Assembly (NCBI RefSeq): GCF_029168945.1
Contig: NC_083604.1
Location: 33,165,686 to 33,229,685, forward strand
Reading direction: 5' to 3'
Length of the DNA: 64,000 nucleotides
Origin: Cannabis sativa
Lineage: Eukaryota > Streptophyta > Magnoliopsida > Rosales > Cannabaceae
Positions 22,058-31,934 of this stretch are shown here, piece by piece. Each line of letters opens with the position of its first letter. Position 1 is the first letter of the stretch. The translations under genes were made by a program, and so were the position numbers. The notes beneath the pieces were generated by a model. It saw only the letters and a list, made by a program, of their open reading frames with translations, did no database searches and had not been told where the DNA came from.

Positions 22058-24631
22058 TCAGTTTCTGACAATCTGAATACCAAGAACATAGGCTGCCTCA
22101 CCCAAGTCTTTCATGTCGAATTGAGTGTCAAGCCATTCCATGATGTGAGTCATTTTCTTGACATTGTTTCCAATGATCAAAATGTCATCAAAATAAAGGA
22201 CCAGGAATACTACTACTTGGTTTTCCTTGAGTTGGTAAACACAAGGTTCATCTTCATTCTGATGAAAGCCGTAGGTTTTGATGATTTCATCAAACCTTTT
22301 ATTCCATGAGCGAGAAGCTTGCTTAAGTCCATATATGGACCTATTTAATTTGCAAACTTTATTCTCCTGCCCAGGAAGAACATAACCTTCTGGTCGCTCC
22401 ATATAGATGGTTTCTTCAAGAAGCCCATTAAGAAAGGCTGTCTTGACATCCATTTGCCAAATTTCATAATCTAAAGCGGCAGCTATGGAGAGAAGAATTC
22501 GGATGGATTTGAGCATGGCAAACGGACTAAAAGTTTCCTCATAGTCCACACCTTCTCTTTGGGTATAACCCTTGGCGACTAGTCTAGCTTTGAAAATTTC
22601 GACTTCGCCTCCAGCACCTCTTTTCTTCTTGTAGACCCATTTACATCCAATTGGACGAAAATCATCAGGTGGTTCTACATATTCCCAGACTTTGTTCTTT
22701 TTCATGGAATCCATTTCTGAATCCATACCGGCTGACCATCGCTTCCGTTGCGGACTTGCCATTGCCTGTTTATAGGTTAATGGGTCATCATCAATACCGT
22801 CACCAACGACCATATTGATTTCACCATCCAAGCCATAACGAGATGGTTTTGTAGAAACCCTCCCACTACGACAAGGAGCGGTGACCTTCTGAACAAGAGC
22901 TTTAGTAGTAGTTTTCTCAGTTGCTACAACTGAGGGAGTGGGATGTTCCTCTTCTTGAGTAGAAGAAGATGGTACATTTGAAGGAACAGTATCTGTGAGC
23001 ATTTCCTCTAATACAATTTCACTTTTCGGTTTGTTGTCTTTCATATAGTTATCTTCAAGGAAAGTAGCATTTGTAGAAACAAACACTTTGTTATCCTTGT
23101 GGCTATAGAATAGTCCACCCCTAGTCTCTTTAGAATTTCCGACAGACATGCAAACTTCAGTTCGCGATTCCAGTTTGCCTTCTTTCTTTCTTAAGACGTG
23201 AGCAGGGCACCCCCAAATCCTATAATGGCGTAAACTAGGTGTACGACCATTCCATAGTTCAACGGGTGTCTTAGGGACTGCTTTAGATGGAACAACATTT
23301 AAAATGTTGTTTGCCATTTGAATAGCATATCCCCAGAAGGACGTAGACAGAGTTGAATAACTCAGCATAGACCTAACCATTTCTAAGAGAGTGCGATTTC
23401 TTCTTTCTGCAACTCCATTCTGCTGTGGAGTGCTTGGGGCAGTATATTGGGATTCAATTCCAAGTTCAATTAAATGATCTTTGAACTGCATATCCATATA
23501 TTCTCCACCCCTATCAGTTCGTAAGATCTTTAATGTTTTACCTAATTGGTTTTGAGCCAGAGCATGAAATTCCTGAAACTTTTCAAACGTTTCAGATTTC
23601 TTTTGCATTAGGTAAAGAAAACTATATCTAGAGAAATCATCAATGAAAGTGACGAAATACTCATAACCTCCTCTGGCTTTTACATTCAGCGATCTGCAAA
23701 CATCTGAATGTACTAACCTTAGGGGTTCTTTGGCACGCTCTCCCTTCGCAGAGAAAGAACGTTTGGTCATTTTTCCTTCTAGGCAAGACTCGCAGACTGG
23801 CAGTTCTCCTAAGACGACATTTTTCAATGGACCGTCTTTGGTTAGCCTATTGAGTCTATCAAAACCTATATGACCTAAACGTAAATGCCATAGATAAGTT
23901 TGATCATCATTATCAATCTCTTTTCTCTTAAGGCTTCTAGGTTTAGCTACATTGAAAAGTTCAGTATTTAGTGAGATTTGAGTATCAGGTCTTAAAACAT
24001 AAAGCCCTCGTTCCATGTTTGCAACACATATCTGAAATCCATTACGAGAAATTGAACAATTTGAACTCGAAAAATTCAATATATAATAAAGTGTTTGTAA
24101 ACATGAAACGCTAATCAAGTTTCTACTAAAATTGGGAATATATAAAACATTCTTTAAAAGTAAAAACTTCTTAGAATTAAACTTGATTCGGGTTGTTCCT
24201 CTTGCTTTAACTGATACCAACTCGCCATTTCCAACTTTAAGCTTTAACTCAACTGGGTGAAGATTCTCCCAAGTTTCAAGCAGCTGTAATGAAGAACATA
24301 CATGGTTAGTAGATCCAGAATCAACAATCCAGGTGGATTTGTCGTTCTCTAAAACACATGATTCAAATACAAAAGCATCACCTTCGTTTGAATTGTCTAG
24401 AAGCCTGGGACATTGTTCTTCTTCATGTCCCTTTCCATTACGATTCGCACATAGAACGTGATGTCTGATAATTGTACTTGAAGAAGCAGCTTTGTTAGAG
24501 CCCTCATGCTTAATCTTCTTCCTCTGATTTAAGCTTGGATTGCCAGGAGGTCTCATTGCAATCAGATTCCGCTCATGGGCCCTTAACTCAGTCTCGAGTT
24601 TGTCCATGTCGGAGGAGTTAGGATTGTTCAA
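22058..24631 (-). CDS. pol: Cop-D pol (gag C-terminus, protease, integrase, reverse transcriptase)
   Basis: An 857-codon frame. Order: gag tail with a zinc knuckle reading C-X2-R-X4-H-X4-C (residues 61-74), so the second Cys is Arg (CGT for TGT); aspartic protease DSG at 104-106; GAG-pre-integrase zinc site H249, H254, C280, C283; integrase core with Asp310, Asp373 and Glu409, a correct DD35E spacing; RT from about 645, with QMDVKTAFLNG near 726 and YFDD (813-816), a variant of the usual YVDD. It ends at TGA just after GIQIVRN, before the last RT residues. The frame extends upstream past 24631 into gag through one TAA. With one stop, one frameshift and an RNase H deletion it is recently disabled but still has all protease, integrase and RT catalytic residues. 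Confidence 0.93.
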   Translation of the reverse strand: MNNPNSSDMDKLETELRAHERNLIAMRPPGNPSLNQRKKIKHEGSNKAASSSTIIRHHVLCANRNGKGHEEEQCPRLLDNSNEGDAFVFESCVLENDKSTWIVDSGSTNHVCSSLQLLETWENLHPVELKLKVGNGELVSVKARGTTRIKFNSKKFLLLKNVLYIPNFSRNLISVSCLQTLYYILNFSSSNCSISRNGFQICVANMERGLYVLRPDTQISLNTELFNVAKPRSLKRKEIDNDDQTYLWHLRLGHIGFDRLNRLTKDGPLKNVVLGELPVCESCLEGKMTKRSFSAKGERAKEPLRLVHSDVCRSLNVKARGGYEYFVTFIDDFSRYSFLYLMQKKSETFEKFQEFHALAQNQLGKTLKILRTDRGGEYMDMQFKDHLIELGIESQYTAPSTPQQNGVAERRNRTLLEMVRSMLSYSTLSTSFWGYAIQMANNILNVVPSKAVPKTPVELWNGRTPSLRHYRIWGCPAHVLRKKEGKLESRTEVCMSVGNSKETRGGLFYSHKDNKVFVSTNATFLEDNYMKDNKPKSEIVLEEMLTDTVPSNVPSSSTQEEEHPTPSVVATEKTTTKALVQKVTAPCRSGRVSTKPSRYGLDGEINMVVGDGIDDDPLTYKQAMASPQRKRWSAGMDSEMDSMKKNKVWEYVEPPDDFRPIGCKWVYKKKRGAGGEVEIFKARLVAKGYTQREGVDYEETFSPFAMLKSIRILLSIAAALDYEIWQMDVKTAFLNGLLEETIYMERPEGYVLPGQENKVCKLNRSIYGLKQASRSWNKRFDEIIKTYGFHQNEDEPCVYQLKENQVVVFLVLYFDDILIIGNNVKKMTHIMEWLDTQFDMKDLGEAAYVLGIQIVRN

Positions 24632-24970
24632 TAAATAATATAGAACAAAACTGTTATACTCCTGAGGAAGACTATAAAGTATGAGTCTTACCCATTATTC
24701 CTTTGATAAATCAATTCCTAGTAGATTTGCCTTTTGGAATTTCAGATTCATCAACAATAGGTGCGAGTTAATGCAACTACTAGGATGCATTTTCACACTA
24801 TTGAGTTCTTTTGCAAAGATACTAACTAGGACTGGATCGGGATGAGGGTTATTCATATTGGCACTACAACATATCAATAAACAGATGTAAGGTTTTGGTT
24901 CTATAAATTCATACACAGGTTCTATAAAACAAATAATCACATATGTTATTAAAAATACTAAATCTAACAT
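24632..24970 (-). pseudogene. gag: Truncated gag of Cop-D
   Basis: In frame with pol, separated by TAA at 24695-24697. The stretch just before pol reads VRLILYSLPQEYNSFVLYY, the typical 'LP..Y..FV..Y' end of the copia gag core. Farther upstream only scraps remain (NNPHPDPVLVSIF), then AT-rich leader translated as hydrophobic residues. The N-terminal start and most of the UBN2 domain seen in Cop-A are absent, so Gag cannot be made from this copy. Confidence 0.65.
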
Positions 24971-25008
24971 AGTTTATTTTCCAAGGTTTCTAACGAACTG
25001 ATACAGTG

Positions 25009-25310
25009 TCCCGTTTAGGCGAGAGTCAAAGCATCATCCATTGAATAGAGTTGTCAATTCATCTAAAATGTCAAACATTCTAGCAACCTTTTATTCGATC
25101 AAGATTGGAATTCAGCGTTGTCCCGTTTAGGCGAGAGTCAAGGCAATTCTATCTTATGAGCTTCTACAATTGTTTCGCATTCTTGTAAGTCTTATACAGT
25201 CGCCACCATTAGGGTGGTCATGAACCATATAAAAAAAACTTATAAGAATACTTATCTTTCGAGATTAAACGTCGCTAACTTGCTAATGAACGTTCCTCCA
25301 TTAGGGAGGA
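25009..25310 (-). ncRNA. CUAA-loop hairpin cluster of Cop-D leader
   Basis: HP1 25294-25310, HP2 25194-25230, HP3 25121-25136, HP4 25009-25024 in element-sense order. HP1, HP3 and HP4 are identical to Cop-A. HP2 has a longer inner stem (CCACC-CTAAT-GGTGG), and its outer stem reads ATATGGT/ACTGTAT, where the two changes give U-G and G-U pairs in RNA, so the stem is kept. Confidence 0.5.
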
Positions 25311-26002
25311 TTACTCACTAAAACAATAGCTATGTAAAACCAACAATGGAGATCGAATTTCTCTTGATTAAAGCTCATTATTTAAAAATGTATTTTGTTT
25401 AATCATTTATATTCCATATCTCAATAATGAAATATTACAAATTAAAGTAATAACTTTAATTAAATTTCAAAAATGGAATAATTTTGAAAAATATCTTATT
25501 TAAGTTGTTTAGAAAAAATCTAAATACCCAACTTAAAATATTCTTCAACCAATGACTTAATTAAATATTACCAATTAAGTAGTAACCACTTAATTTAGAA
25601 GATATTCCATTTTAAGTTCCCATATTTATAAAATATCAACTTAAAAAAAATATCTAAAGAATCTTAATAACCAATTCCCAAAATTCCTCAACTTAATTTA
25701 TAATAGGAAATTCAAAAATATTCAAATCTAAGTTGATTCGATAGATTTAACTAAATCTCAACTTAAATAGGAATATTTAATGAAATTATAAAATTAAGAT
25801 TCAGAAAGAATTTGTATGGTTATAATTCCATATTTAATTAAAAACAAGAAAAATACATATAGTTTTCCAGAATATAACTATTCAAACTATGTTTTTCTTA
25901 AATTAATTTCAAGGAAGAATGAAATTAATTATGTTGCTAATCAATTTTTTATTAGGTCAAACTAATATAATTAACCTAGCACAGTTATCCAAATTAGGCA
26001 AA

Positions 26003-26096
26003 TGGGCCTTCACAATTGGGGTTGTTCATGTGAGGGGGGGCTGGGTCCAGTATGTCGTACCCACTTCTAAGGCTCCCAACTCTCATACAAGGCCCA
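26003..26096 (-). ncRNA. Conserved 94-nt leader block of Cop-D
   Basis: The same TGGGCCTT/AAGGCCCA arms and length as in Cop-A. Substitutions include TATGAG for TGTGAG in one internal arm, which leaves an A-C mismatch. TTGGG/CCCAA and TGGGT/ACCCA are unchanged. Confidence 0.45.
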
Positions 26097-27087
26097 AAAG
26101 AGAGGAATTTAACCTTAAAATGAATAACTGTTATTAATTGAATAGGCTCACTACTAAATGAGCCTAAATAAAATCTATCAGTTATGATATTTTATTTAGC
26201 AACAACAACCTATATGTATCTATAATAGAAATTAAACATATAGGCTCACACAGGCATACACATTTGGATGGATCCTATCATGTTGCTAGGTCATACACAG
26301 ATGAAAGAAGTTTGTAAAAATTACCTGTTACAAATTATTTACTTGATCTATCATCAATTGAACCTTTGGTAAAAATTAGATCATAGGATCTATCATCAAG
26401 TTAACCAAGGCAATTTAGATCAAGCAATAATAGATTTTAGAAAACTTACAAACAATCTAAAACACATACTCCTGCAATAAGGTTAGATTTGGATAGTTGG
26501 ATGTAGGATTTATTTAATTTTAAACATTTATTTCGAAAATAAAATTAAAATTAAACCTATCATTTTGAAAAATTAGGTTTTGGGTAACCTAAATGTCATT
26601 TCAAAATTAAATTACTAACTTTCCTTTTAAATTTCATGTCTTTTAATAAATTAAATAATAAAATAGAAAATTGTAAATACATACTCTTTTCTTGTTTTAC
26701 AATTTAATTTAATTAAAAATAGCAAAATTTAAAAGTTAACAAAAATACCTTATTTCCTCTTTTAAAATTATCATGATTATTTTGATCTTATTTTAATTAA
26801 GGTCAAGTTACCAAAAAAAATAATATCTGACCTTAAAAAAAATAAAATAATCAAATTTTAAAGGAAATAAGAAAAGAGGTAAGCAAAACTTGATTTTTCC
26901 TATTTTTAAAATCAAATTACACTAATATCTAAAATTAATTTTAAAAAATAAAATTAATTTATTTCTGATAATTTGATTTGAAATTTGAAAAACAAAAATC
27001 CACATACAAACTACACAAAAAATCGGAATTTAATTCCATGAAATAGCATGAAAAATCGAAAAAATTGAAAAATTGGATGAACTGTAC

Positions 27088-27113
27088 GGATGGCATGCCA
27101 TGCATGCCCATCC
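27088..27113 (-). ncRNA. GCATGC hairpin near the Cop-D primer site
   Basis: Arms GGATGGCATGC (27088-27098) and GCATGCCCATCC (27102-27113) pair over 11 bp with one bulged base around a 3-nt CAT loop. It lies in a GC-rich island with two CCGCGCGCG runs (27112-27120, 27176-27184) and a GATGAG-ggtg-CTCATC hairpin (27186-27201). A palindromic hairpin 360 nt from the primer site is a plausible RNA dimer-initiation site; function not shown. Confidence 0.4.
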
Positions 27114-27456
27114 GCGCGCGTTTCTGGGGTGAATGGCCGAGAAATCACGGCGCAGGAAGGCTGCTGGCAGCCATTCCGCGCGCGTGATGAGGGTGCTCAT
27201 CACCCCGATTTTTCCAATTTTCAAAAATTCATAACTAATTCAAATTAAATCGAAATCGAGTTATGTAAATAAGTAAATTGCTTAGAATTTTCCAAACTAT
27301 CCAATAAAAATAATTACAGAGACAGAAAAGTAACTATTTTTCCCAGAATTCACAAACAACAATCAAACATCAATATGACACTCAAAGCAACATGATACCA
27401 TCCAAAAAACAAGCAAATCGTTTTAAGTCCAAATTTCTTGCAAGCAAATCAATTAC

Positions 27457-27474
27457 CATGGCTCTGGTGCCAGT
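27457..27474 (-). other. Primer binding site of Cop-D
   Basis: Sense ACTGGCACCAGAGCCATG directly after the 5' LTR; close to the tRNA-iMet-complementary TGG...CAGAGCC pattern of plant LTR elements and identical in its core to Cop-L (63757-63773). Confidence 0.82.
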
Positions 27475-29353
27475 TGTTGGAAGTTAACCAAGAACTTAGA
27501 TCTACTCACAAGTATGTTGCTTTAACAACCTAAATATGAACTTCTAAAAAACGATAGAAAATTAAACACATAAGAGTATCAGAAATCTTACATTGGGTGC
27601 AGCGGAATATATGTCTCCTCCCACTCAGATCTCTAACCCTTGATTCCTTTCTGTAGCAGAGTATAATCAAGATCTGAGCCCGATAGTCCTTCTTTGTTGT
27701 TTCTGAATTCTACACAGCCTTCCTCACTATGATTAAGGTATTACTTGATGTGTGTGGGCACTACTCTAGCACTTATACATTTCGAAACAGTGAAGGAAGA
27801 GAGAGAGAGAGGGTGGCGGCTCAGAGAGAATTTTCTGAGAGAAAATTCTGTCAGAATAATGTTGTGAAAAGGTTGTACAGTTGTGTTCAACTCTGAAGCC
27901 TTTGCCTTCTATTTATAGAAGACCACCCAGGGCTATGATTGACATTTAGAATTGAAAAAATCAAAGAGAAAAGGAAGCTTAAGTGGCTGGCCTAGGCATT
28001 GTGGAAACAAGGCTTGCCACTTTTCCAACTTTCCTTTTCCTACACTGATAGTTTCCTGTTTTGTCAAAAACTGCCAATTCCTTTGTTCAACCACATAAAT
28101 GTCAAATCTAATTATTTAATAATTAAAATTAATTATCAAATAATATATTGTCATTTATTTTATTAATAGTGAAACTAATTAAAGTTTCCTAATTAATAAA
28201 TATGCCCTTCAAAATCTCTATTTACTGTTTTGCCCTCAATAAGTGATAAATTCTCAAATAGACAAGTCTATCTTGAGAATTTTTAATTGATTAATTAAAA
28301 TCAATTAAATGCGTCTTACAAGTAATATCATCTCAACTAGTGAGGGGACCACGGCTCTATATATCCGAGCTTCCAATAACCAGATCTAGAATTTACCACT
28401 TAAATTCACCGACTTATTAATTCTTCGTTGAATCCACACATAGAACTCAGAATTGCACTCTCAGTATATAGAATGCTCTATATGTTCCACCATATAGACA
28501 CATCATTAGTTATCCATTGTTATAATCCTAATGTGATCAATGATCCTCTATATGGATGATTTACACTGTAAAGGGACTAAATTACCGTAACACCCTACAA
28601 TGTATTTTATCCTTAAAACACTTAACCCTGTATAAATGATATTTCAACTAAGTGAAATGAGTACTCAATCATTTATCTCGTTTGGTTAAGCTCAAAGGAA
28701 ATCACCCTTTGCTTACTATTAGCCATATAGAAGCTATAGATTCCATATTTATGTTAGCGCTCCCACTCAATCGCACTACCGTGTTCCCAAAATGTATGTA
28801 TTGCCCAGACTAAAGATTAGGCTTAACTAACAAATCAAAGAACACGAATAATACTCTTGAAATTGAGCCTAACCATATCAGGATTTCGATCATGTGATCT
28901 AGGATCAACTTATGATATTGAATTGAATAGATGTTTACGGTAAGTTTCAAAAATCTAATTCAAAGTTCAATATCGGTCCATTCCAATGCATACTCCATGC
29001 ATCCAACCTGAGCTTTACTTTAACCTATGTTCTAGAAAGAACATAACATTTCTCCAAATGTAAGTAAACTCTGTTGTAGATTGTCATATCAGTAAAACCC
29101 AGTGTTCTGATAAATCTAGGAATACTTTATTCACATAGTCATGTTTATTTTCCACTGTGTTGACAACACAATAAACATGATCAAGTATGTGAAAAGGGGT
29201 TTGGATGAATTTATAAATCAAATAGACAAGCAATTGATTAAGTGAACCAAAACATACACAAGTGAATGAAAAAATTAATTCTGTTACTTTATTGATATTG
29301 AATAATCTGGATTACATTGAAACAGAGTTTTATTTAGGGCATAAAACCCAACA
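27475..29353 (-). repeat. 5' LTR of Cop-D
   Basis: 1879 bp, sense TGTTGGGTTTTATGCCCTAA... to ...TTAACTTCCAACA; sense TATA at 27909-27917. Paired with 19570-21460. Confidence 0.93.
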
Positions 29354-29826
29354 TGTTGAACGTTCATACTCATCTGTTAAGCTCTGTAAATAGTTGTATG
29401 GGCGCCTATTTACAGGTCGGAAATTATATGATATGTTACATGCATTTCTTACTGAGTCTGTCGACTCGCAGTTCTGCTTCCATGTGTACGTAAAGGAAAG
29501 GCGAAGGCTGAACAGGAGTGAACCTGAGCTCGGGTGAGATTGTACTTGTCAAGCAGCGCGACCTGGAGTGTTCGGTCTCGGGACATCTGGGAATTGTATT
29601 TTGATAGTCGCTGTGCGACCTGTAAATTTGTGTATTTTGAAATATTAATTTTAAAAAGTTTGAAAACAGGATCCCGACACTTGTAAATGTTTTGTTATAT
29701 TACAAAGTTTAATATTTAATGCAAAAGTTTTAATTTGACACGTTTTTCAAGAAACTTCTTTGATTAGCAAAGATTGCACAATAATTGAAAAAACACTGTA
29801 GCGTGCCTTAACATTAGGGCGTTACA

Positions 29827-31934
29827 TTAAATATCTTCAAATTTAAATTTAACTAAATATCAAAAACTAAGTTGTAACCACTTAATTTGAAAATATTCCA
29901 TTTAAAGTTAATATTGGAAAAAATATTAACTTAAAAAATATCTAAAGAATCTTAATAACCAATGCCTAAAATTCCTCAACTTAATTTTGAAATTTGAAAT
30001 TCAAAAGATATTCAGATTTAAGTTGATTAGTTATAGATAACTAAATATCAACTTAAATAGGAATATTTAATTAAAAATTTAAATTAAGCTTCAGAAAGAA
30101 TCTAGATGGTTATAATTCTATATTTAATTAAATATAAGAAAATCCATATAGTTTAGCTTAGATTAAAAATTCTTTAAACTATGGTTTTCTTAAATTAATT
30201 TCAAAATAAATGAAATTAATTATGTTGCTAATCAATTTTATTAGGTTAAACTAATTTAATTAACATAGTACAGTTATTCAAATCAGGCAAATGGGCCTTC
30301 ACAATTGGGGTGGTTCATGTGAGGGGGGACTAGGTTCAGTATGTCGTACCCACTACTATGGCTCCCAACTCTCACACAAGGCCCAAAAGAGAGGAATTTA
30401 ACCTTAAAATGAACAACTGTTATTAATTGAATAGGACCAAAACTAAATGGGCCTAAATAAAATCTATCAAGAACTATGATATTTTATTTAGCAACAACAA
30501 CCAATATGCATCTATAATAAAATTAAACACATAGGCTCACACAGGCACACAATTTGGATGGATCCTATCATGTTGCTAGGTCATACACAGATGAAAGAAG
30601 ATTGTAAATATACCTGTTACAGATTATTTACTTGACCAAGGGAGCCATGAGTTAAAATCAGATCATTAGATCTATCAACAAGTTAACCATGGCTATTTCC
30701 AATCAAGCAATAATAGGTTTTTAAAACTTACAAACAAGCTAAAACACATACTCCTGCAACAAGGTTAGCTGGATAGTTGGATGTAGGATTTATTTAATTT
30801 TAATTAAATAATTTCAAAAAATTAATTAAATAAAAAAAATTATTTTCAAAAAATAATAAAATAAAATACAATTTATGTATTTTCGAAATTAATATAATAA
30901 TATTTAAAATTAAACCTACAATTTTTAAAAATTAGGTTTCAACCAACCTAAATATCATTTCAAAAATTTACAAATTACTTTTAAAAATTTAATGTTATTT
31001 TATAAATTAAATATTCAATAAAGTAAAAAAAAAATAAATATATTTTTCAGATTCTATGATTTAATTTAAATAAATAAAATAACAAAATTTAAAAGCTAGC
31101 AAAATATCTTACTTCTATTTAAAATTACATGATTATAGTTATCTTATTTTAAATTTAAATAAGGTCAAATTATTTAAAAAAAATTAATTTAAAAAATTTA
31201 ATATCTGACCTTAAATTTAAAAATAAGATAAGATATAATCAAATTTAAAAATAAGATAGATAATTAAGCAAAAAGATAGATATTTACTATTTTCAAATTC
31301 AAATTACACTAATATCAAGAATTAAATTAAAAAAAAATATTAATTAATTTAATTATGATATTTAGAATTGAAATAGGAATAGTAAATGTCTAAATACGAA
31401 ACTACACAAAAAATTGGAAGTTAAATCCATGAAATAACATGAAAAATCGAAGAAAAACGAAAAAAATTGCAAGCTGTAAGCATACTGTCCGCGCGCAGAG
31501 AAGGGTGCACAGCCGAGGAATCTCGACACTAGAGGAGCCCAGCAGCATTTCCGCGCGCTTAATGGGGTTTCAGACACCCCATGCGCGTGTTCTCAGACAA
31601 AAAATTGTCCTAACACGCGTCTGGCCGAGGATTTAGGCCATCCGTGCGCGAGTGTCTTAGTAATGTCACCCTCATATTTTTTGAAACTTCGAAAAATCAT
31701 AACTAATTCAAATTAAATCGAAATTGAGTTCTGTAAAAACGTAAATTGCTTAATATTTTCCATACTATCCAATAAAAATAATTCCAGAAACAGATATTCA
31801 AATATTTTTCACGAAAATTCACAAACATCAATCAATCATCATATGACACTCAATACAACATGATACCATCAAAAACATCAAACAATCATTTTAAGTCCAA
31901 ATTTCTTACAAGCAAATCAATTACCATGGCTCTG
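29827..31934 (-). other. Cop-B leader, primer-site-proximal part
   Basis: Continues the leader after the Gyp-C TSD. It holds the 94-nt block (30385-30292), AT-rich DNA (30800-31330) and a GC-rich segment at 31480-31660 with several GCGCGC runs and the hairpin ATGGGGT-ttcagac-ACCCCAT (31562-31583). It ends in the primer-site relic ccatggctct. No sense coding region. The expected 5' LTR does not follow; gypsy LTR sequence starts at 31935. Confidence 0.75.
30292..30385 (-). ncRNA. Conserved 94-nt leader block of Cop-B
   Basis: Arms TGGGCCTT/AAGGCCCA and 94-nt length kept in this old, decayed element. The inner hairpin reads TGGGT/ACCTA, where the change still pairs as G-U. The antisense frame over it is broken by TAG where Cop-A and Cop-D have TGG. 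Confidence 0.45.

Larger units (their letters stand above)
24971..27456 (-). other. Leader of Cop-D
   Basis: About 2.5 kb between primer site and gag, shorter than in Cop-A. In element sense it contains, from the primer site: a GC-rich segment with strong hairpins (27205-27085), the 94-nt block (26096-26003), an AT-rich stretch, and the CUAA-loop hairpin cluster (25310-25009). No sense-strand coding region is visible. On the opposite strand, 25919-26137 is a 72-codon ORF over the 94-nt block. Confidence 0.78.
19570..29353 (-). mobile_element. Cop-D: Ty1/copia retrotransposon with near-intact pol
   Basis: A 9.8-kb element on the minus strand: 5' LTR 29353-27475, primer site, 2.5-kb leader, truncated gag, pol, polypurine tract, 3' LTR 21460-19570, perfect TSD. 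The LTRs differ at roughly two dozen sites by eye, including a small indel near 20038 and a changed terminus (TTATTTTACCAGGAAC against TTAACCAAGAAC). It shares leader structures with Cop-A and B but has its own LTR subtype. The best-preserved copia coding region in the window. Confidence 0.93.
18035..29826 (+). mobile_element. Gyp-C: solo LTR of a Tekay-type Ty3/gypsy element, split by Cop-D
   Basis: Two parts, 18035-19569 and 29359-29826, give one LTR of about 2.0 kb running TGTAATGACCGC...AGGGCGTTACA with a 5-bp TSD and no internal domain, so it is a solo LTR left by LTR-LTR recombination. Its start closely matches the Gyp-G LTRs (TGTAATGACCG, GGATTAGTAAAGGCAATTAG), and its last 90 bp match the LTR tail at 31935-32023. 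The 18440-19260 stretch, like other Tekay LTRs, holds a C/T-rich run (18560-18600) and a tract with panels of 'gtaccaacac'-type repeats (19370-19560). The ORF at 18910-19113 has no counterpart in related LTRs. Confidence 0.88.
1738..31934 (-). mobile_element. Cop-B: old Ty1/copia element, interrupted by Cop-A and by Gyp-C/Cop-D
   Basis: Pieces at 1738-5200, 15401-18034 and 29832-31934 join into one minus-strand element of about 8.2 kb once the two insertions and one copy of each TSD are removed. Order in element sense: leader (31934 to 16261), decayed integrase (16260 to 15401), decayed integrase-RT-RNase H (5200 to 3619), polypurine tract, 3' LTR (3618 to 1738). Sequence resumes in register across both insertions. 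The 5' LTR is absent: the leader ends at the primer-site relic (ccatggctct, 31925-31934), directly against a gypsy LTR tail. Pol is far more decayed than in Cop-D, and two elements have inserted into it, so it is among the oldest layers. Confidence 0.85.

Noticed and set aside
22031..22309. 92-codon plus-strand ORF inside Cop-D
   Set aside because: Shadow of the pol frame on the other strand.
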